DNA of 51,080 bases from Candidatus Poribacteria bacterium (GCA_009839745.1 VXPE01000006.1:1-51080), one strand, 5' to 3'. Shown: positions 24,316 through 33,721, counted from the stretch's first letter. The notes: generated by a model from the sequence alone, not told the origin. A program made the numbers and translations.

Positions 24316-25074
24316 CTATCGGGCTTTCAGATTCGCCCAAGTCGTCGCTAACTTACCTTTTGCAGAGACAGCCAACGCAGTCTCCCAGCCTTCCTCCGCA
24401 AGGAGTTGAATGTCCTCCTCTTCTAACGCCACGCCTTTTTTGGTAATAAAAACCTCATCCAATCCACCAATGAGATTTTCGCTGCCCCAGCCGCCGAACT
24501 TCAGAATAGCCGGATTATCCATGTTCGCCCCAACGTTCCGTTCTGTCTCCTTTTTGCCGTTCACATACAAAGAGATAACCCCTTTTTTGCGAACAGCCAC
24601 GGTGTGATGCCAACCGTTTCCGACAATGTCGGTTTTACCATCGTCGATGTGGTTTCCGCCACCTTCAAAGATGAAGAAACCGGTATCTCTATCGATACTT
24701 GAACTCATCGCCCAGAATCCGGCACCACCGTTCCGCTTGATGACGACGTATGCATCTTTATTTTCCGAGTTCATCCAACATCCGACAGTAAAATCGTCAT
24801 CTTCAAAGTTGAAGAGGTCGTTATGCTCAATAACGACATATTTCGGGCTACCATCAAATTCCAATGCTTTACCGAACTTCCCATTTATCCATTTAGGTCC
24901 GTCAAATTCCCCATCGTTTCCGTTCTCGGTGAAATCTTTAGTAACGGCTCCTTTACCTTCATCAAAGAGCCAGATACCCGCAAAGTCGTTGATGTTAATT
25001 TCGGCATAACCAAATGAGATAGCGATGAGACTGACACAGATGCTCCACAATATTGTGAATCCACAAAATTTCAT
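24316..25074 (-). CDS. Secreted LamG domain protein 3
   Basis: A 252-residue exported protein: a signal peptide (FTILWSICVSLIAISFGYA), then a LamG domain with FAGIWLFDEGKGAVTKDFTE, WHHTVAVRKKGVISLYVNGK and GGLDEVFITKKGVALEEEDI. It ends with TALAVSAKGKLATTWANLKA and one Arg. The tail follows the same pattern as LamG proteins 1 and 2. The ATG lies one base after the stop of the upstream oxidoreductase gene, so the pair is one transcriptional unit. The domain carries no catalytic residues I can identify, and it probably binds a ligand at the cell surface. Confidence 0.86.
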   Translation of the reverse strand: MKFCGFTILWSICVSLIAISFGYAEININDFAGIWLFDEGKGAVTKDFTENGNDGEFDGPKWINGKFGKALEFDGSPKYVVIEHNDLFNFEDDDFTVGCWMNSENKDAYVVIKRNGGAGFWAMSSSIDRDTGFFIFEGGGNHIDDGKTDIVGNGWHHTVAVRKKGVISLYVNGKKETERNVGANMDNPAILKFGGWGSENLIGGLDEVFITKKGVALEEEDIQLLAEEGWETALAVSAKGKLATTWANLKAR

Positions 25075-25075
25075 G

Positions 25076-26134
25076 TTATCCTCCTATCTCCACAGCATTT
25101 CCTGTTGCTGCGGAAGCGTAAATTGCGTCAGTAATTTGCTGAACAACAAGGGCTTTTTCCAAACTCGTTGAGGGCTGCCGGTTCTCTCGGATAGCAGCAG
25201 CGAAATCAGACAAGGGTGTACTGTGTTCTGTTTCAGGTGTTTCATCTGTTTCTACGAGGGATGTAGACACCACACCCCCTTCTGTTGTCGTTCGATTGTG
25301 GATGACACTATCCGGTTTTTCATCCTGCATATTCAGTTTAAGGGAGCCTTCTGTGCCGATAATTTCCCAATCTGCGTGCGAATGCATCGTCATAAATTCA
25401 CCACGCTCCACGCTCAGCACGATGTCGTCTTCACAACGGATAATTGCGGTATAGTGCGTTTCAGCATCGGAACCGGGAGCGATATGCGATGTGAACACCT
25501 GCGGCACCGTCCATGTTTGCGCAAATACAGTTTGGGGTTTGAGCTGCCACCCTGTAAGACCGAGTAGGTAATCGAGATCGTAGCATCCCCAGTTAACAAG
25601 GATACCGCCACCGTTGAGTGCCTTAATCAACCGCCAGGCAGGACGGGGTGTGTCAGGCTTTTTTCCTGCTCCGATAATAGCGCGACAGTAGACGGTCCGA
25701 AGTTCTCCCAGGCCGCCGCTTGTGATAAGTTGCGTCGCAAGCCGAGCGGATGCAGTGAAACGCTTTCGTGAGGAACAGCACCCTGAGATTAAGTCACCCC
25801 GTGCAGCGATGAGTTGTTCAACCTCAGCGGCGTTCATCGCGATCGGTTTCTCAATCAGGACGTGCTTCCCTCTTTCATAAGCGCGCAGGGCTACGGCGGT
25901 CCGATATTGCGTCGGAAATGCAAGAACAACCGCTTCAATTTCATCGTCGTCGAGCAAGTCAACGTCATTGCTATACATTTTGGGTGGGTTAAAACGTTCA
26001 ACTGCATGTGTTCTGTTGGTTTCGATGAGGTCCGCTGCAGCAACTAACTCGATATGGGGTGCCTCTGATGCGATACTGAGGTGTCTGCTTCCGATCACAC
26101 CGCACCCAATTACACCTACTTTTACGGGTTTCAT
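25076..26134 (-). CDS. Gfo/Idh/MocA family oxidoreductase
   Basis: A 352-residue NAD(P)-dependent oxidoreductase. The Rossmann fold begins VKVGVIGCGVIGSRHLSIA (GxGxxG). The conserved EKPIAMNAAEVEQLI contains the family EKP motif with its Lys. The C-terminal alpha/beta domain includes GGGILVNWGCYDLDYLLGL, where relatives have GGG(A/V)xxDxGxHxxD; the catalytic Asp/His pair appears here as Asn/Cys and Asp, so the chemistry may deviate. It acts on a sugar or cyclitol in this family. It is transcribed with LamG protein 3 directly downstream. Members of this family are numerous in Poribacteria-like genomes and rarely assigned a substrate. Confidence 0.88.
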   Translation of the reverse strand: MKPVKVGVIGCGVIGSRHLSIASEAPHIELVAAADLIETNRTHAVERFNPPKMYSNDVDLLDDDEIEAVVLAFPTQYRTAVALRAYERGKHVLIEKPIAMNAAEVEQLIAARGDLISGCCSSRKRFTASARLATQLITSGGLGELRTVYCRAIIGAGKKPDTPRPAWRLIKALNGGGILVNWGCYDLDYLLGLTGWQLKPQTVFAQTWTVPQVFTSHIAPGSDAETHYTAIIRCEDDIVLSVERGEFMTMHSHADWEIIGTEGSLKLNMQDEKPDSVIHNRTTTEGGVVSTSLVETDETPETEHSTPLSDFAAAIRENRQPSTSLEKALVVQQITDAIYASAATGNAVEIGG

Positions 26135-26305
26135 AATTTTGGTGGCAAATTTTCGGCTTGCAAACTACGCCGAAAGGTTCCTTTCTGAAGGTAAAGTCTA
26201 AACGACAGGAGCGACTCCTGATCGCTGTTCACGGTTGGAATTAAGCTCGAACTTATTCGTTTATTATGGCATAGAAGCGAATTGATGTCAAGGCCTTCAT
26301 TCTAC

Positions 26306-26427
26306 CAGAGCCATTCAATTCTCCTGTAGAAGCGAACTCCGATTCCTGAACGCTCTTCTGTAGGAGCGAGCTGTGCTCGCGATGTTCTCCAAAAATCAAC
26401 CCAAATTCCGAAAACTGAATGACTCTG
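26306..26427. mobile_element. MITE-like element with nested GTAG hairpin
   Basis: CAGAGCCATTCAATTCTC (26306-26323) is an imperfect inverted match (15 of 18) to GAAAACTGAATGACTCTG (26410-26427). Inside, GTAG at 26360 precedes GCGAGC-tgt-GCTCGC. No coding capacity. Confidence 0.5.
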
Positions 26428-26446
26428 AATCCCCGATACTTTTCAA

Positions 26447-26476
26447 TTGACATGAATTACTGTGTCGTGATATTAT
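26447..26476 (+). promoter_or_regulatory. Sigma70-type promoter candidate
   Basis: TTGACA (26447-26452), an 18-base spacer and TATTAT (26471-26476) point toward the YCF48-like gene, leaving a leader of about 280 bases that contains the second MITE-like element. Confidence 0.5.
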
Positions 26477-26530
26477 AATAGACATAGAATAAAGCGTGTA
26501 GGCTTTAGTTCACGGCTCTTGAATAGTATA

Positions 26531-26655
26531 ATACCATTTCTGATTGAAAATGCTTCAATAAACGAACTCTTTGTAGCATAGGCTGTTAGCCTGTGCAGTC
26601 TGGTGGGGTCTTTGAAGCGATCTGTCAATGCAATATAATCTTTTAGAAATGGTAT
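26531..26655. mobile_element. MITE-like element with ATACCATTTCT ends
   Basis: ATACCATTTCT (26531-26541) and AGAAATGGTAT (26645-26655) are perfect terminal inverted repeats. Inside, GTAG at 26573 is followed by CATAGGCT-gtt-AGCCTGTG, an 8-bp stem with one G-U pair. The same GTAGCATA hairpin type recurs at 35690. Confidence 0.6.
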
Positions 26656-26765
26656 AAGGTATTACCTAAAACGAAGGGCGTTGTTTACAAGCCCATCTTG
26701 AGAAGTAAGGAGGTTGGCGTTCACTCCACACCGAAAGGGCGTGGGTTCCGACGCTATGAAATCTG

Positions 26766-28652
26766 ATGAAATCGAGAAAGCAAATATTTTCTATGTTGGT
26801 AGTCCTGCTCTTGCTTTGCACCCTGCAGTTCGCATTTGCGCAACGATCATGGGTGAAAGTAAGCGAATCCGAGTGGCAGGCGGGATTTTCGGATGTCTTT
26901 TTTGTAGACGCACAGCATGGCTGGATCGTTGGTAGCAATTCAACAATTCTCCATACTACCGATGGGGGTATGACGTGGAACAGACAACCCAGTCAACCCC
27001 TGCCATTTGACATCATGCTGAAGAAAGTCCGATTTATCGACCCACAAACCGGTTGGGTTGTTGGAGACAATGGCACAGTCTTGAAAACCACGGATGGTGG
27101 CACAACGTGGATGAAAAAGAATACAGGCACCCGCACCGCGCTCTTGGCGGTCTCCTTCGCTGATGCCAAACATGGATGGGCAAGTGGAGATGGGGGACTC
27201 ATCATTAGTACGAAAAATGGGGGCACAACGTGGGCGAAGCAGGAAATCGGCACGAATAATACCATCGAGGGTATCGACTTTGTAAGCACGACAGTCGGTT
27301 GGGCAGCCGGCGGCGGTGGTACTCTTCTCCACACCAAAGATGGGGGGCAGACTTGGGAATTCCAGACCAGTGCCACAGTCAACACGCTCGATGCTATTTC
27401 CATGTTGAGTGACAAAGCAGGTTGGGCAGTCGGTGCCGGAGGTGCTGTCGTCGCAACAGTTGACGGTGCCGAGTGGGTCGTGCAAGAGAGTAAAGTCCCG
27501 CATTCTAACGGGATGCCTGAACCCGTTTGGGATGTCCATTTCGCTGATAAAAACGTCGGTATTGCTGCCGCCGAATTCGGCGTAATTCTTCGGACAACGG
27601 ATGGTGGTATCACCTGGGAACCGCTTGAGCCGCGACCCGTTGCTGCTCGCCTTGAAGGTATCCACATGCTGAGTCCAACCGAAGCATGGATAGTGGGCAA
27701 AGATGCGACGATCCTGCATACAACCGATGGTGGAGACACTTGGGATGTCGTTTCCAGCACGAGCGAACTGCGTGCAGCCTATTTCCACGACGATAAACTC
27801 GGTTGGGCGGTCGGCTTGTCGGGGAGCGTTTTGCACACCAACGATGGTGGCGAAACATGGAAACCTCAAAGTAGTGGGGATGTCTTTGAACTCTTCGGAG
27901 TCGGATTTGTGGATGAGAACAAGGGGTATATCGTCGGTAGCAACGCCGCTTTAGTTGAAACACTTGATGGCGGGAAAACGTGGCATGGCGTTAGTGATCC
28001 AGGCGATGAAGGCCACGGCACTGCTCAGCGTATCCAGTTTGAAGGCATAATGAGTTGGCGGAGTGCTATGGGATCTTACGGGCTGAGTTTTGGTGCCTCA
28101 ACACACGCGTGGGCAGTCGGGGAAACCGGAAGGGTTATGCACACTCCCGATGCCGGGCAAACATGGATCGGTCAAGATATGGACCCCATGATGACAGGCG
28201 CAGGCTTTAACAACCTCTATGGCGTCCACTTCATAAATGAAAGTATCGGTTGGATCGTCGGGGATGCCGGAACCATCGCAAAGACGATGGATGGTGGACT
28301 CACTTGGGCATCTATCTTGCAAGGACCGAAATTGAACGATGTCTATGCCGTCAACGAACAAACCGCTTGGATCGCCGGCGAACAAGGGGCAATCATGGCA
28401 ACCACGGACGGTGGCGCAACATGGGTCGATCAGACAGTCCCAACGGATGCTAACTTGAATGCGATTCTATTCCGGGATGCCAATGAGGGATGGGCAGCCG
28501 GGGACGGTGGAACAATTCTTCACACAACTGACGGCGGTGTCACTTGGTTGATGCAGGAATCACCGACGGCAAGCCATCTGTGGGATCTCGTCCAAACACC
28601 AAGTGGTCAGGTCTGGGCAGTTGGCGATTCGACAACGATTGTCCGTTATTAA
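26766..28652 (+). CDS. Secreted YCF48/BNR-repeat beta-propeller protein
   Basis: A 628-residue exported protein. A signal peptide ends near FAFA-Q, then more than a dozen repeats of about 40-45 residues follow on the pattern GWxVGxxGxxLxTxDGGxTW, the YCF48-like/BNR signature. The copy count suggests two propellers of about seven blades. In plants and cyanobacteria YCF48/HCF136 assists photosystem II assembly, but in heterotrophs such proteins are generic secreted or periplasmic propellers, so no photosynthetic role is implied. The Shine-Dalgarno is weak; the start is chosen because it begins the signal peptide. The C-terminus (VWAVGDSTTIVRY) lacks the TTWG-type tail seen on LamG and TolB proteins. 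A clear terminator follows. Confidence 0.88.
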   Translation: MKSRKQIFSMLVVLLLLCTLQFAFAQRSWVKVSESEWQAGFSDVFFVDAQHGWIVGSNSTILHTTDGGMTWNRQPSQPLPFDIMLKKVRFIDPQTGWVVGDNGTVLKTTDGGTTWMKKNTGTRTALLAVSFADAKHGWASGDGGLIISTKNGGTTWAKQEIGTNNTIEGIDFVSTTVGWAAGGGGTLLHTKDGGQTWEFQTSATVNTLDAISMLSDKAGWAVGAGGAVVATVDGAEWVVQESKVPHSNGMPEPVWDVHFADKNVGIAAAEFGVILRTTDGGITWEPLEPRPVAARLEGIHMLSPTEAWIVGKDATILHTTDGGDTWDVVSSTSELRAAYFHDDKLGWAVGLSGSVLHTNDGGETWKPQSSGDVFELFGVGFVDENKGYIVGSNAALVETLDGGKTWHGVSDPGDEGHGTAQRIQFEGIMSWRSAMGSYGLSFGASTHAWAVGETGRVMHTPDAGQTWIGQDMDPMMTGAGFNNLYGVHFINESIGWIVGDAGTIAKTMDGGLTWASILQGPKLNDVYAVNEQTAWIAGEQGAIMATTDGGATWVDQTVPTDANLNAILFRDANEGWAAGDGGTILHTTDGGVTWLMQESPTASHLWDLVQTPSGQVWAVGDSTTIVRY

Positions 28653-28670
28653 AGGCTGTTTGTGTAACAT

Positions 28671-28703
28671 GTGGGTGGGTTCCCGTTGCCCACCCACTTT
28701 TAT
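28671..28703 (+). terminator. Rho-independent terminator
   Basis: GTGGGTGGG (28671-28679) pairs with CCCACCCAC (28689-28697), followed by TTTTATT. It lies 19 bases after the YCF48-like stop. Confidence 0.8.
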
Positions 28704-28708
28704 TAATC

Positions 28709-28731
28709 GTAGGGGCTGGGTTACCCAGCCC
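28709..28731 (+). repeat. GTAG-footed REP-like hairpin
   Basis: GTAG followed by GGGCTGGG-tta-CCCAGCCC, a perfect 8-bp stem. A near-identical copy in the other orientation lies at 30294-30319, so the pair flanks the TolC gene. Confidence 0.6.
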
Positions 28732-28777
28732 TACAGAGATGTGTTTTCGTAAATGTTCGTTGGAGGATGCAACCGCG

Positions 28778-30178
28778 ATGAATACATTACGGTTCTGCCA
28801 CTTCGTGTGTGTTGGAACCTTTCTCTTCCTTCTAATAAATCTCTCCGTTGTAGCGCAAGAACCACAGGTTTTGACATTAGAAAAAAGTATTGAGCTTGCC
28901 AAACAGAGCAATCTGACCCTTCAGACTGCTGAGCAAAATCTTAAGGCTGCCGAAGCAGAAGTTCGCGCCGCACGCGCAGGACTCTTGCCAAGAATCACAG
29001 TTAGTGGGAATTACACCTATTTTAAAGATATACAAAAATCCGTAATTCAAGCCGAGGGTGGGTTTGGATTCCCGATGCCGGGTAGGGAAATGGACGGTCC
29101 AGAACCTCCCAGTGCCGACAGCGAATCCGACTTGATTGAGTTGGAGTTCGGTGCCCATCACAACGCTCAAGGCACTGTCAGTTTGACGCAACCCATCTTC
29201 GCATGGGGACGCTATTATTACGGGTATCAAGCCGCAAAGCTCAACTATCAGGCAGTCCAACGCGACGTTGATGCCGCTTCTAATCAACTCCGCTTAGATG
29301 TCTCTGAGGCATTCTATGGCGCATTGGTCGCCCAGGAGTTTGTAAGGGTCGCCCAACAAAGTGTTTCTCTGGTTGAAGAGCAACTTACAATCGCAGAGGC
29401 CTCGCTGAATGTGGGTGCTGCGACCAATTTCGATGTCCTGCGTGCCAAGGTCCAACTCGCAAATGCCAAATCACAACTCATCCGCGCCCAGAACGGTGTT
29501 CAAACGGCTAAAAATGCCTATAAAACCGTCCTTAATATACCTCTCTCTGGGAATGTATCGGTGAAAGGCAGCCTTGAAATCCCAGAAAGCCATAAAATAC
29601 CAGCGTTAAACCTTGAGACACTCATCCGAGATGCGCTTGAAAATCGTCCCGAAGTGCATCGGACACAATTTGCTGAGGATGCTGTCCGTAAACAGATTGC
29701 CGTTGCGAAAACCCGAAGTCGTCCGGATCTCGGATTCTTCACGAACTATCAAATTTCACAGAATGAAAGACTTACCGAAATGAATAGGATTTGGAGTCTC
29801 GGCTTTCAAATCAATATTCCAATTTTTGACGGCTTTGCGGCGCGCGCAGCGGTGCAACAAACCGAGAGTGCTCTAAAACAGGTTGAGTTAGGTGGAACGC
29901 AAATGAAAGTTGGTGTTGAGTTTGAAGTGCGGACTGCGTATCTGAATCTTCGTGGGGCGTCAACGATTATTGATGTTCAGCGTGAGTCTGTTGCGCAAGC
30001 GCAGGAGAGTGTTCGCATTGCGAATCTGCAATTTCAGAACGGTATTATTACCACAGTCGCCCTGACGGATACGCAGCTTGCTTTGACCCAGGCAGAAGTT
30101 AACCGCCTGCAGGCGCATCACGATTACATTGTCGGTTTAGCGAGACTCGAAAAAGCGATAGGACAAAAACTACAATAA
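28778..30178 (+). CDS. TolC family outer membrane efflux protein
   Basis: A 466-residue protein: a signal peptide ending near VVAQE, then two OEP (TolC) repeats. The first holds LTLEKSIELAKQSNLTLQTA, AARAGLLPRITVSGNY and a barrel loop rich in Pro and acidic residues. The second starts at TLIRDALENRPEVHRTQFAE and ends LTQAEVNRLQAHHDYIVGLA. Long heptad helices match the periplasmic tunnel of TolC trimers. TTGGAGG before ATG 28778 fixes the start. It is followed after 172 bases by an HlyD-type adaptor, so the two should form the outer and periplasmic parts of an efflux or type I export machine; no inner-membrane pump is present in the window. Confidence 0.92.
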   Translation: MNTLRFCHFVCVGTFLFLLINLSVVAQEPQVLTLEKSIELAKQSNLTLQTAEQNLKAAEAEVRAARAGLLPRITVSGNYTYFKDIQKSVIQAEGGFGFPMPGREMDGPEPPSADSESDLIELEFGAHHNAQGTVSLTQPIFAWGRYYYGYQAAKLNYQAVQRDVDAASNQLRLDVSEAFYGALVAQEFVRVAQQSVSLVEEQLTIAEASLNVGAATNFDVLRAKVQLANAKSQLIRAQNGVQTAKNAYKTVLNIPLSGNVSVKGSLEIPESHKIPALNLETLIRDALENRPEVHRTQFAEDAVRKQIAVAKTRSRPDLGFFTNYQISQNERLTEMNRIWSLGFQINIPIFDGFAARAAVQQTESALKQVELGGTQMKVGVEFEVRTAYLNLRGASTIIDVQRESVAQAQESVRIANLQFQNGIITTVALTDTQLALTQAEVNRLQAHHDYIVGLARLEKAIGQKLQ

Positions 30179-30293
30179 ACACAAAACTCTTAACGGTGTC
30201 GGAATGTAAATCAAGGGCATCTTGCTGATTTTTCACCTAACGCTACAGATCCCCAGTTACGTCCGGATCCACCGAAAACCATCGTAAAGCGCT

Positions 30294-30319
30294 TAGGGGC
30301 TGGCTAACCCAGCCCCTAC
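30294..30319 (-). repeat. GTAG-footed REP-like hairpin, inverted copy
   Basis: On the minus strand GTAG precedes GGGCTGG-gttag-CCAGCCC. It shares stem and flanks (TACAGAG) with 28709-28731. Confidence 0.55.
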
Positions 30320-30350
30320 AGAGCGATGCCCAGGGGACCAGAGTCTAAAA

Positions 30351-31958
30351 ATGAAGAAAGTACTGATTGGTATACTCATAGTATTCGCGATAGCCGTGGT
30401 AATTAGCCTACCACGGTTTCTAAAACCAGAAAAACCTGAAATTCAACAGGCACAAGCTATAGTCCTGAAGCCGGTGGAAGTTACAAAAGCAGCACGTGGA
30501 GAGATTCGTTCGGAACTCGAATTGTCCGGCACTATTCAAGCCGAATCACAAATCAGCGTTTTTCCGAAAGTCGCAGGGCGGCTTGTTGCCCTAAACGTAG
30601 ATGAGGGCGACAGTGTAAAAAAAGGCACATCTCTTGCGGTGGTAGAGCATGAGGAACTGCAACTCGCCGTGCAGCAAGCCGAAGCCACGCTGAAAGCCGC
30701 AGAAACGGCTCATGAACAAACAAAGCAGCTCGCCGAAGTGCGTGTAAACTCGCAGATTGCGCAGGCGAAAGCGCAGTTTCGCGCCGCAGAGATTGCGCTA
30801 CAACAGGTGGTCGACCTCTCTGAAATCCGAACCGTCACGCAAATAGAGCAGGCAGAAGCCGCATTGGAATCTCTTGTTGCGAACCTTCAGAAAATCAAAA
30901 GCGGTGCGCGTGATGAAGACCGGCGACAAGCCGAGGCAGGATTGAGTCGAGCCGAGGCGAACCTTGAGAACGCTAAAAGCACTCACGAACGCATGACGCA
31001 ACTCTTTGAAAATGGCGCAATTAGTCAGCAATCCGTTGAAAGTGCGAAGACACAGTTAGACGTTGCCGTCGCTCAACATAAAATCGCTTCTGAACAACTG
31101 CAACTGATCGATAACGGTGCGCGGACTGAGGATATTCAAGCCATGGCGGCACAAGTTGAGCAGGCAGAAGCCTCCTTACGACTCGCAGAGACCCAGGCAG
31201 CCACGAAGACATGGGAGAAAGACATTGAACTTGCGCGTTCCCAAGTCGAAACCGCCCGGGCTGGACTCATCTCTGCGGAGGCTTTAAAGACTGCGAAAAG
31301 TTGGGAAGCCGAGATAACATCAGCGAAAACCGCACGCACGCAAGCCGAGGTTGCGCTGAAGCTTGCTCAAAAACGTCTGAATGACGCTACGATTCGCGCC
31401 CCGATTTCCGGTGTGATCTCCAGACGCTCCTTGGATTTAGGCGGTATGGCACTTCCTGCGACACCCCTTTTTGACATCGTTAATATTGATACCGTCAAAG
31501 CAACTATTGAGGTGATTGAAGTCCAGTTAAGCCAATTGGCACTCAATCAACAAGCCTCCATAGAGATTGATGGTATAGATGCCCAGATGTCCGGTAGTAT
31601 TACTTTTATTAGTCCAACGCTAACACCGGCGCGTCGGACGGCTACGGTTGAAGTCGATATTGACAATCTGGACGGCACTCTTAAACCGGGAATGTTTGCC
31701 AAGGTGACCGTCCCGATCAAAGTGCATCCTGATACGATTCTCATCTCGCGTGCTGCGCTGATTGAGGATGTGAATGCCACCACGCAGAGCGTCTTCGTCA
31801 TTGAGAATGGGGTCAGTCAGCGGCGTGTTGTAGAGATAGGTCTTTTGCGTGCCGGTGAAGCTGAAGTCCTGAGTGGGCTTATCGAAGGCGAAGCGGTTGT
31901 CACTGCTGGACAACATTCTCTAAAACAGGGGGAAAGTGTTAGAGTCGTTAATCCGTAG
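30351..31958 (+). CDS. Efflux RND/HlyD-type periplasmic adaptor subunit
   Basis: A 535-residue membrane-fusion protein with one N-terminal transmembrane anchor (IGILIVFAIAVVISLP). The lipoyl half-motif GRLVALNVDEGDSVKKGTSLAVVE is followed by an unusually long alpha hairpin (about residues 105-345), rich in QAEA and QAE-heptads with two repeated blocks, then the second lipoyl half RAPISGVISRRSLDLGGMA, a beta-barrel domain (LALNQQASIEI) and the membrane-proximal end LIEGEAVVTAGQHSLKQGESV. The hairpin is longer than in AcrA-type adaptors, closer to those of ABC export systems. It pairs with the TolC gene upstream. Which pump it serves is open. Confidence 0.92.
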   Translation: MKKVLIGILIVFAIAVVISLPRFLKPEKPEIQQAQAIVLKPVEVTKAARGEIRSELELSGTIQAESQISVFPKVAGRLVALNVDEGDSVKKGTSLAVVEHEELQLAVQQAEATLKAAETAHEQTKQLAEVRVNSQIAQAKAQFRAAEIALQQVVDLSEIRTVTQIEQAEAALESLVANLQKIKSGARDEDRRQAEAGLSRAEANLENAKSTHERMTQLFENGAISQQSVESAKTQLDVAVAQHKIASEQLQLIDNGARTEDIQAMAAQVEQAEASLRLAETQAATKTWEKDIELARSQVETARAGLISAEALKTAKSWEAEITSAKTARTQAEVALKLAQKRLNDATIRAPISGVISRRSLDLGGMALPATPLFDIVNIDTVKATIEVIEVQLSQLALNQQASIEIDGIDAQMSGSITFISPTLTPARRTATVEVDIDNLDGTLKPGMFAKVTVPIKVHPDTILISRAALIEDVNATTQSVFVIENGVSQRRVVEIGLLRAGEAEVLSGLIEGEAVVTAGQHSLKQGESVRVVNP

Positions 31959-32198
31959 AGGCTGCAAAAAAGGACTTGATAAATTAACGAGATAGGTGTA
32001 GCATGGTTGGATAAATAGAGTTATTTAGGGTGAAACTTACAATTATCTTTGCATCTACCCTTAACGAGGAAACGTTTATAGTGGGGAAAACCCCTCATTG
32101 CCCGTCGTAGGAAAAAAGTGTCAAAGTATTTTCTGATTCACCATAGTTTGCCGTTCTGAGTTCGAGAAAGGGGTTGCCAACGACATTCCGACAATGAA

Positions 32199-33719
32199 GT
32201 GTGGTTGGCGAGAAAAATGAAAGTTGAACAACTCCACGGTCCCAGAGGGACTTCCTTTCAGGTCCTTGAGTTGGAGTATCTTTTACAGGAAGATTCCCCT
32301 GAACTCTTCTTTTCGCTTGGTTTGCAAAGGGGTGGACATGTGGTTCTCACCTGTGCCCCCGCAAGGCTTGACATTATGGGAGGTATCGCTGATTACTGCG
32401 GCGCGAATGTTTTTGAGATGACGCTCAACCGCACAGCAATCGCCGCCTGCCAAGCCAGAGAAGATAGAAACCTCTGTGCTATCACACTCCGAGCAGGAGA
32501 TCAATTCAAACCTAACTTTCATCTCTCGCTGGATAGTTTCTATACGAATGGGACTCTCAAAACGTATTCACAGATTCAGGAACATTTCAGTGAGGAACCC
32601 GGAGCAGAATGGACGGGATATATACTCGGGGCATTTTATGTCTTACTCAAAGAGGGTAGGATTGGGCAATTCCCGCACGGTGCCACGATAGTTATCAAAA
32701 GCGATATTCCGATCGGTGGAGGTGTCGCCTCCTCCGCAGCTATTGAAGTCGCTACATTGATGGCGATCAACCAGCTGTATGGCTTAGAATTAGATGCCAT
32801 GGAAATAGCGCGCCTCGCACAAATCGTTGAAAATAGAATTGTTGGCGCGCCTTGTGGGATTATGGATCAGGTGACGGCTGCCGCTGGCACGTCAACAAAG
32901 ATTCTCTCAATTCTTTGTCAACCGGACAAAATTCTCGAATTCGTTTCATGTCCATTAAACGTGAGTTTTGTCGGTATCTATACAAGAGTGCGCAGAAGCA
33001 CGACCAGCACTGCTTATGTTGACACACGCACCGGGACTTTTATGGGGTTGACTATCCTCAAAGCAGCGTTTTCATCAGAGGCCGCGGAAGGTAGCATCGC
33101 TCGAAAGCTATCCGAGGCGTTAGCAGATAACTACCTATGCAACCTTTCTGTCCAGGATTTTCGTGAGCAGTGTGAGCACCTGTTGCCTGAACAGATGCAG
33201 GGCGCGGAGTTTCTTGACAAATACGGTGAAACCGTTGATACCGCTACACAGGTGAATCCAGAGACATCGTATGCGGTTAGGAGTCGAGTCCAACACGCAA
33301 TTTACGAGAACGCACGTGTGAGGCAATTTATTGCTGCTATAAAAAACGCGGATACAGATTCCGATCGTATCCAAGACTACCTCAGCGAAGCAGGGAATCT
33401 CATGTACGAATCCAATGCCAGTTACCGTGATCTGGCAGGATTGGGTTCCCGTGAAGTTGATGGACTTGTGAACATCGCTCGGAAGATTGGAGAACAGGGC
33501 GGTATCTACGGTGCCAAGATTACCGGTGGCGGTGGCGGCGGGACTGTTGCCTTGCTATGCCACGGTAACGTGGAAAATTCGCTCACCCAAATTCTCGCTG
33601 CTTACAAATTAGCGTGGGGAATTGATGGCGAGCTTATCCGAGGAAACGCCGCTGGCGCGTTTGAATTTGGCCATATTCTCTGGGAGTTGAAGGAACTCGA
33701 ACCGCCTACACATTTTTAA
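32199..33719 (+). CDS. GHMP kinase, L-arabinokinase-like
   Basis: A sugar kinase of the GHMP family. The N-terminal motif APARLDIMGGIADYCGA matches L-arabinokinase (DVMGGIADYSG) rather than galactokinase (NLIGEHTDYNGG). The ATP loop IPIGGGVASSAAIEVATLMA, the VENRIVGAPCGIMDQVTAAA segment and GAKITGGGGGGTVALL complete the set. It should phosphorylate L-arabinose or a related sugar at C1 in the cytoplasm. The start may be GTG 32199 or ATG 32217; neither has a strong Shine-Dalgarno, and ATG 32217 gives 500 residues. The 240 bases upstream contain no gene, only weak palindromes. The stop is 2 bases before the next ATG, so it is co-transcribed with the large membrane protein. Confidence 0.88.
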   Translation: MWLARKMKVEQLHGPRGTSFQVLELEYLLQEDSPELFFSLGLQRGGHVVLTCAPARLDIMGGIADYCGANVFEMTLNRTAIAACQAREDRNLCAITLRAGDQFKPNFHLSLDSFYTNGTLKTYSQIQEHFSEEPGAEWTGYILGAFYVLLKEGRIGQFPHGATIVIKSDIPIGGGVASSAAIEVATLMAINQLYGLELDAMEIARLAQIVENRIVGAPCGIMDQVTAAAGTSTKILSILCQPDKILEFVSCPLNVSFVGIYTRVRRSTTSTAYVDTRTGTFMGLTILKAAFSSEAAEGSIARKLSEALADNYLCNLSVQDFREQCEHLLPEQMQGAEFLDKYGETVDTATQVNPETSYAVRSRVQHAIYENARVRQFIAAIKNADTDSDRIQDYLSEAGNLMYESNASYRDLAGLGSREVDGLVNIARKIGEQGGIYGAKITGGGGGGTVALLCHGNVENSLTQILAAYKLAWGIDGELIRGNAAGAFEFGHILWELKELEPPTHF

Positions 33720-33721
33720 CT

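Larger units (their letters stand above)
26135..26765. other. Repeat-rich intergenic region
   Basis: This 631-base gap between divergent genes holds no gene I trust. It contains two MITE-like elements (26306-26427 and 26531-26655), each with a GTAG hairpin, a further short palindrome near 26203-26225, and a promoter at 26447-26476. Confidence 0.6.

Noticed and set aside
26766-28652. YCF48-like protein as evidence of photosynthesis
   Set aside because: No other photosystem gene is present, and such repeats are common in secreted proteins of heterotrophs.
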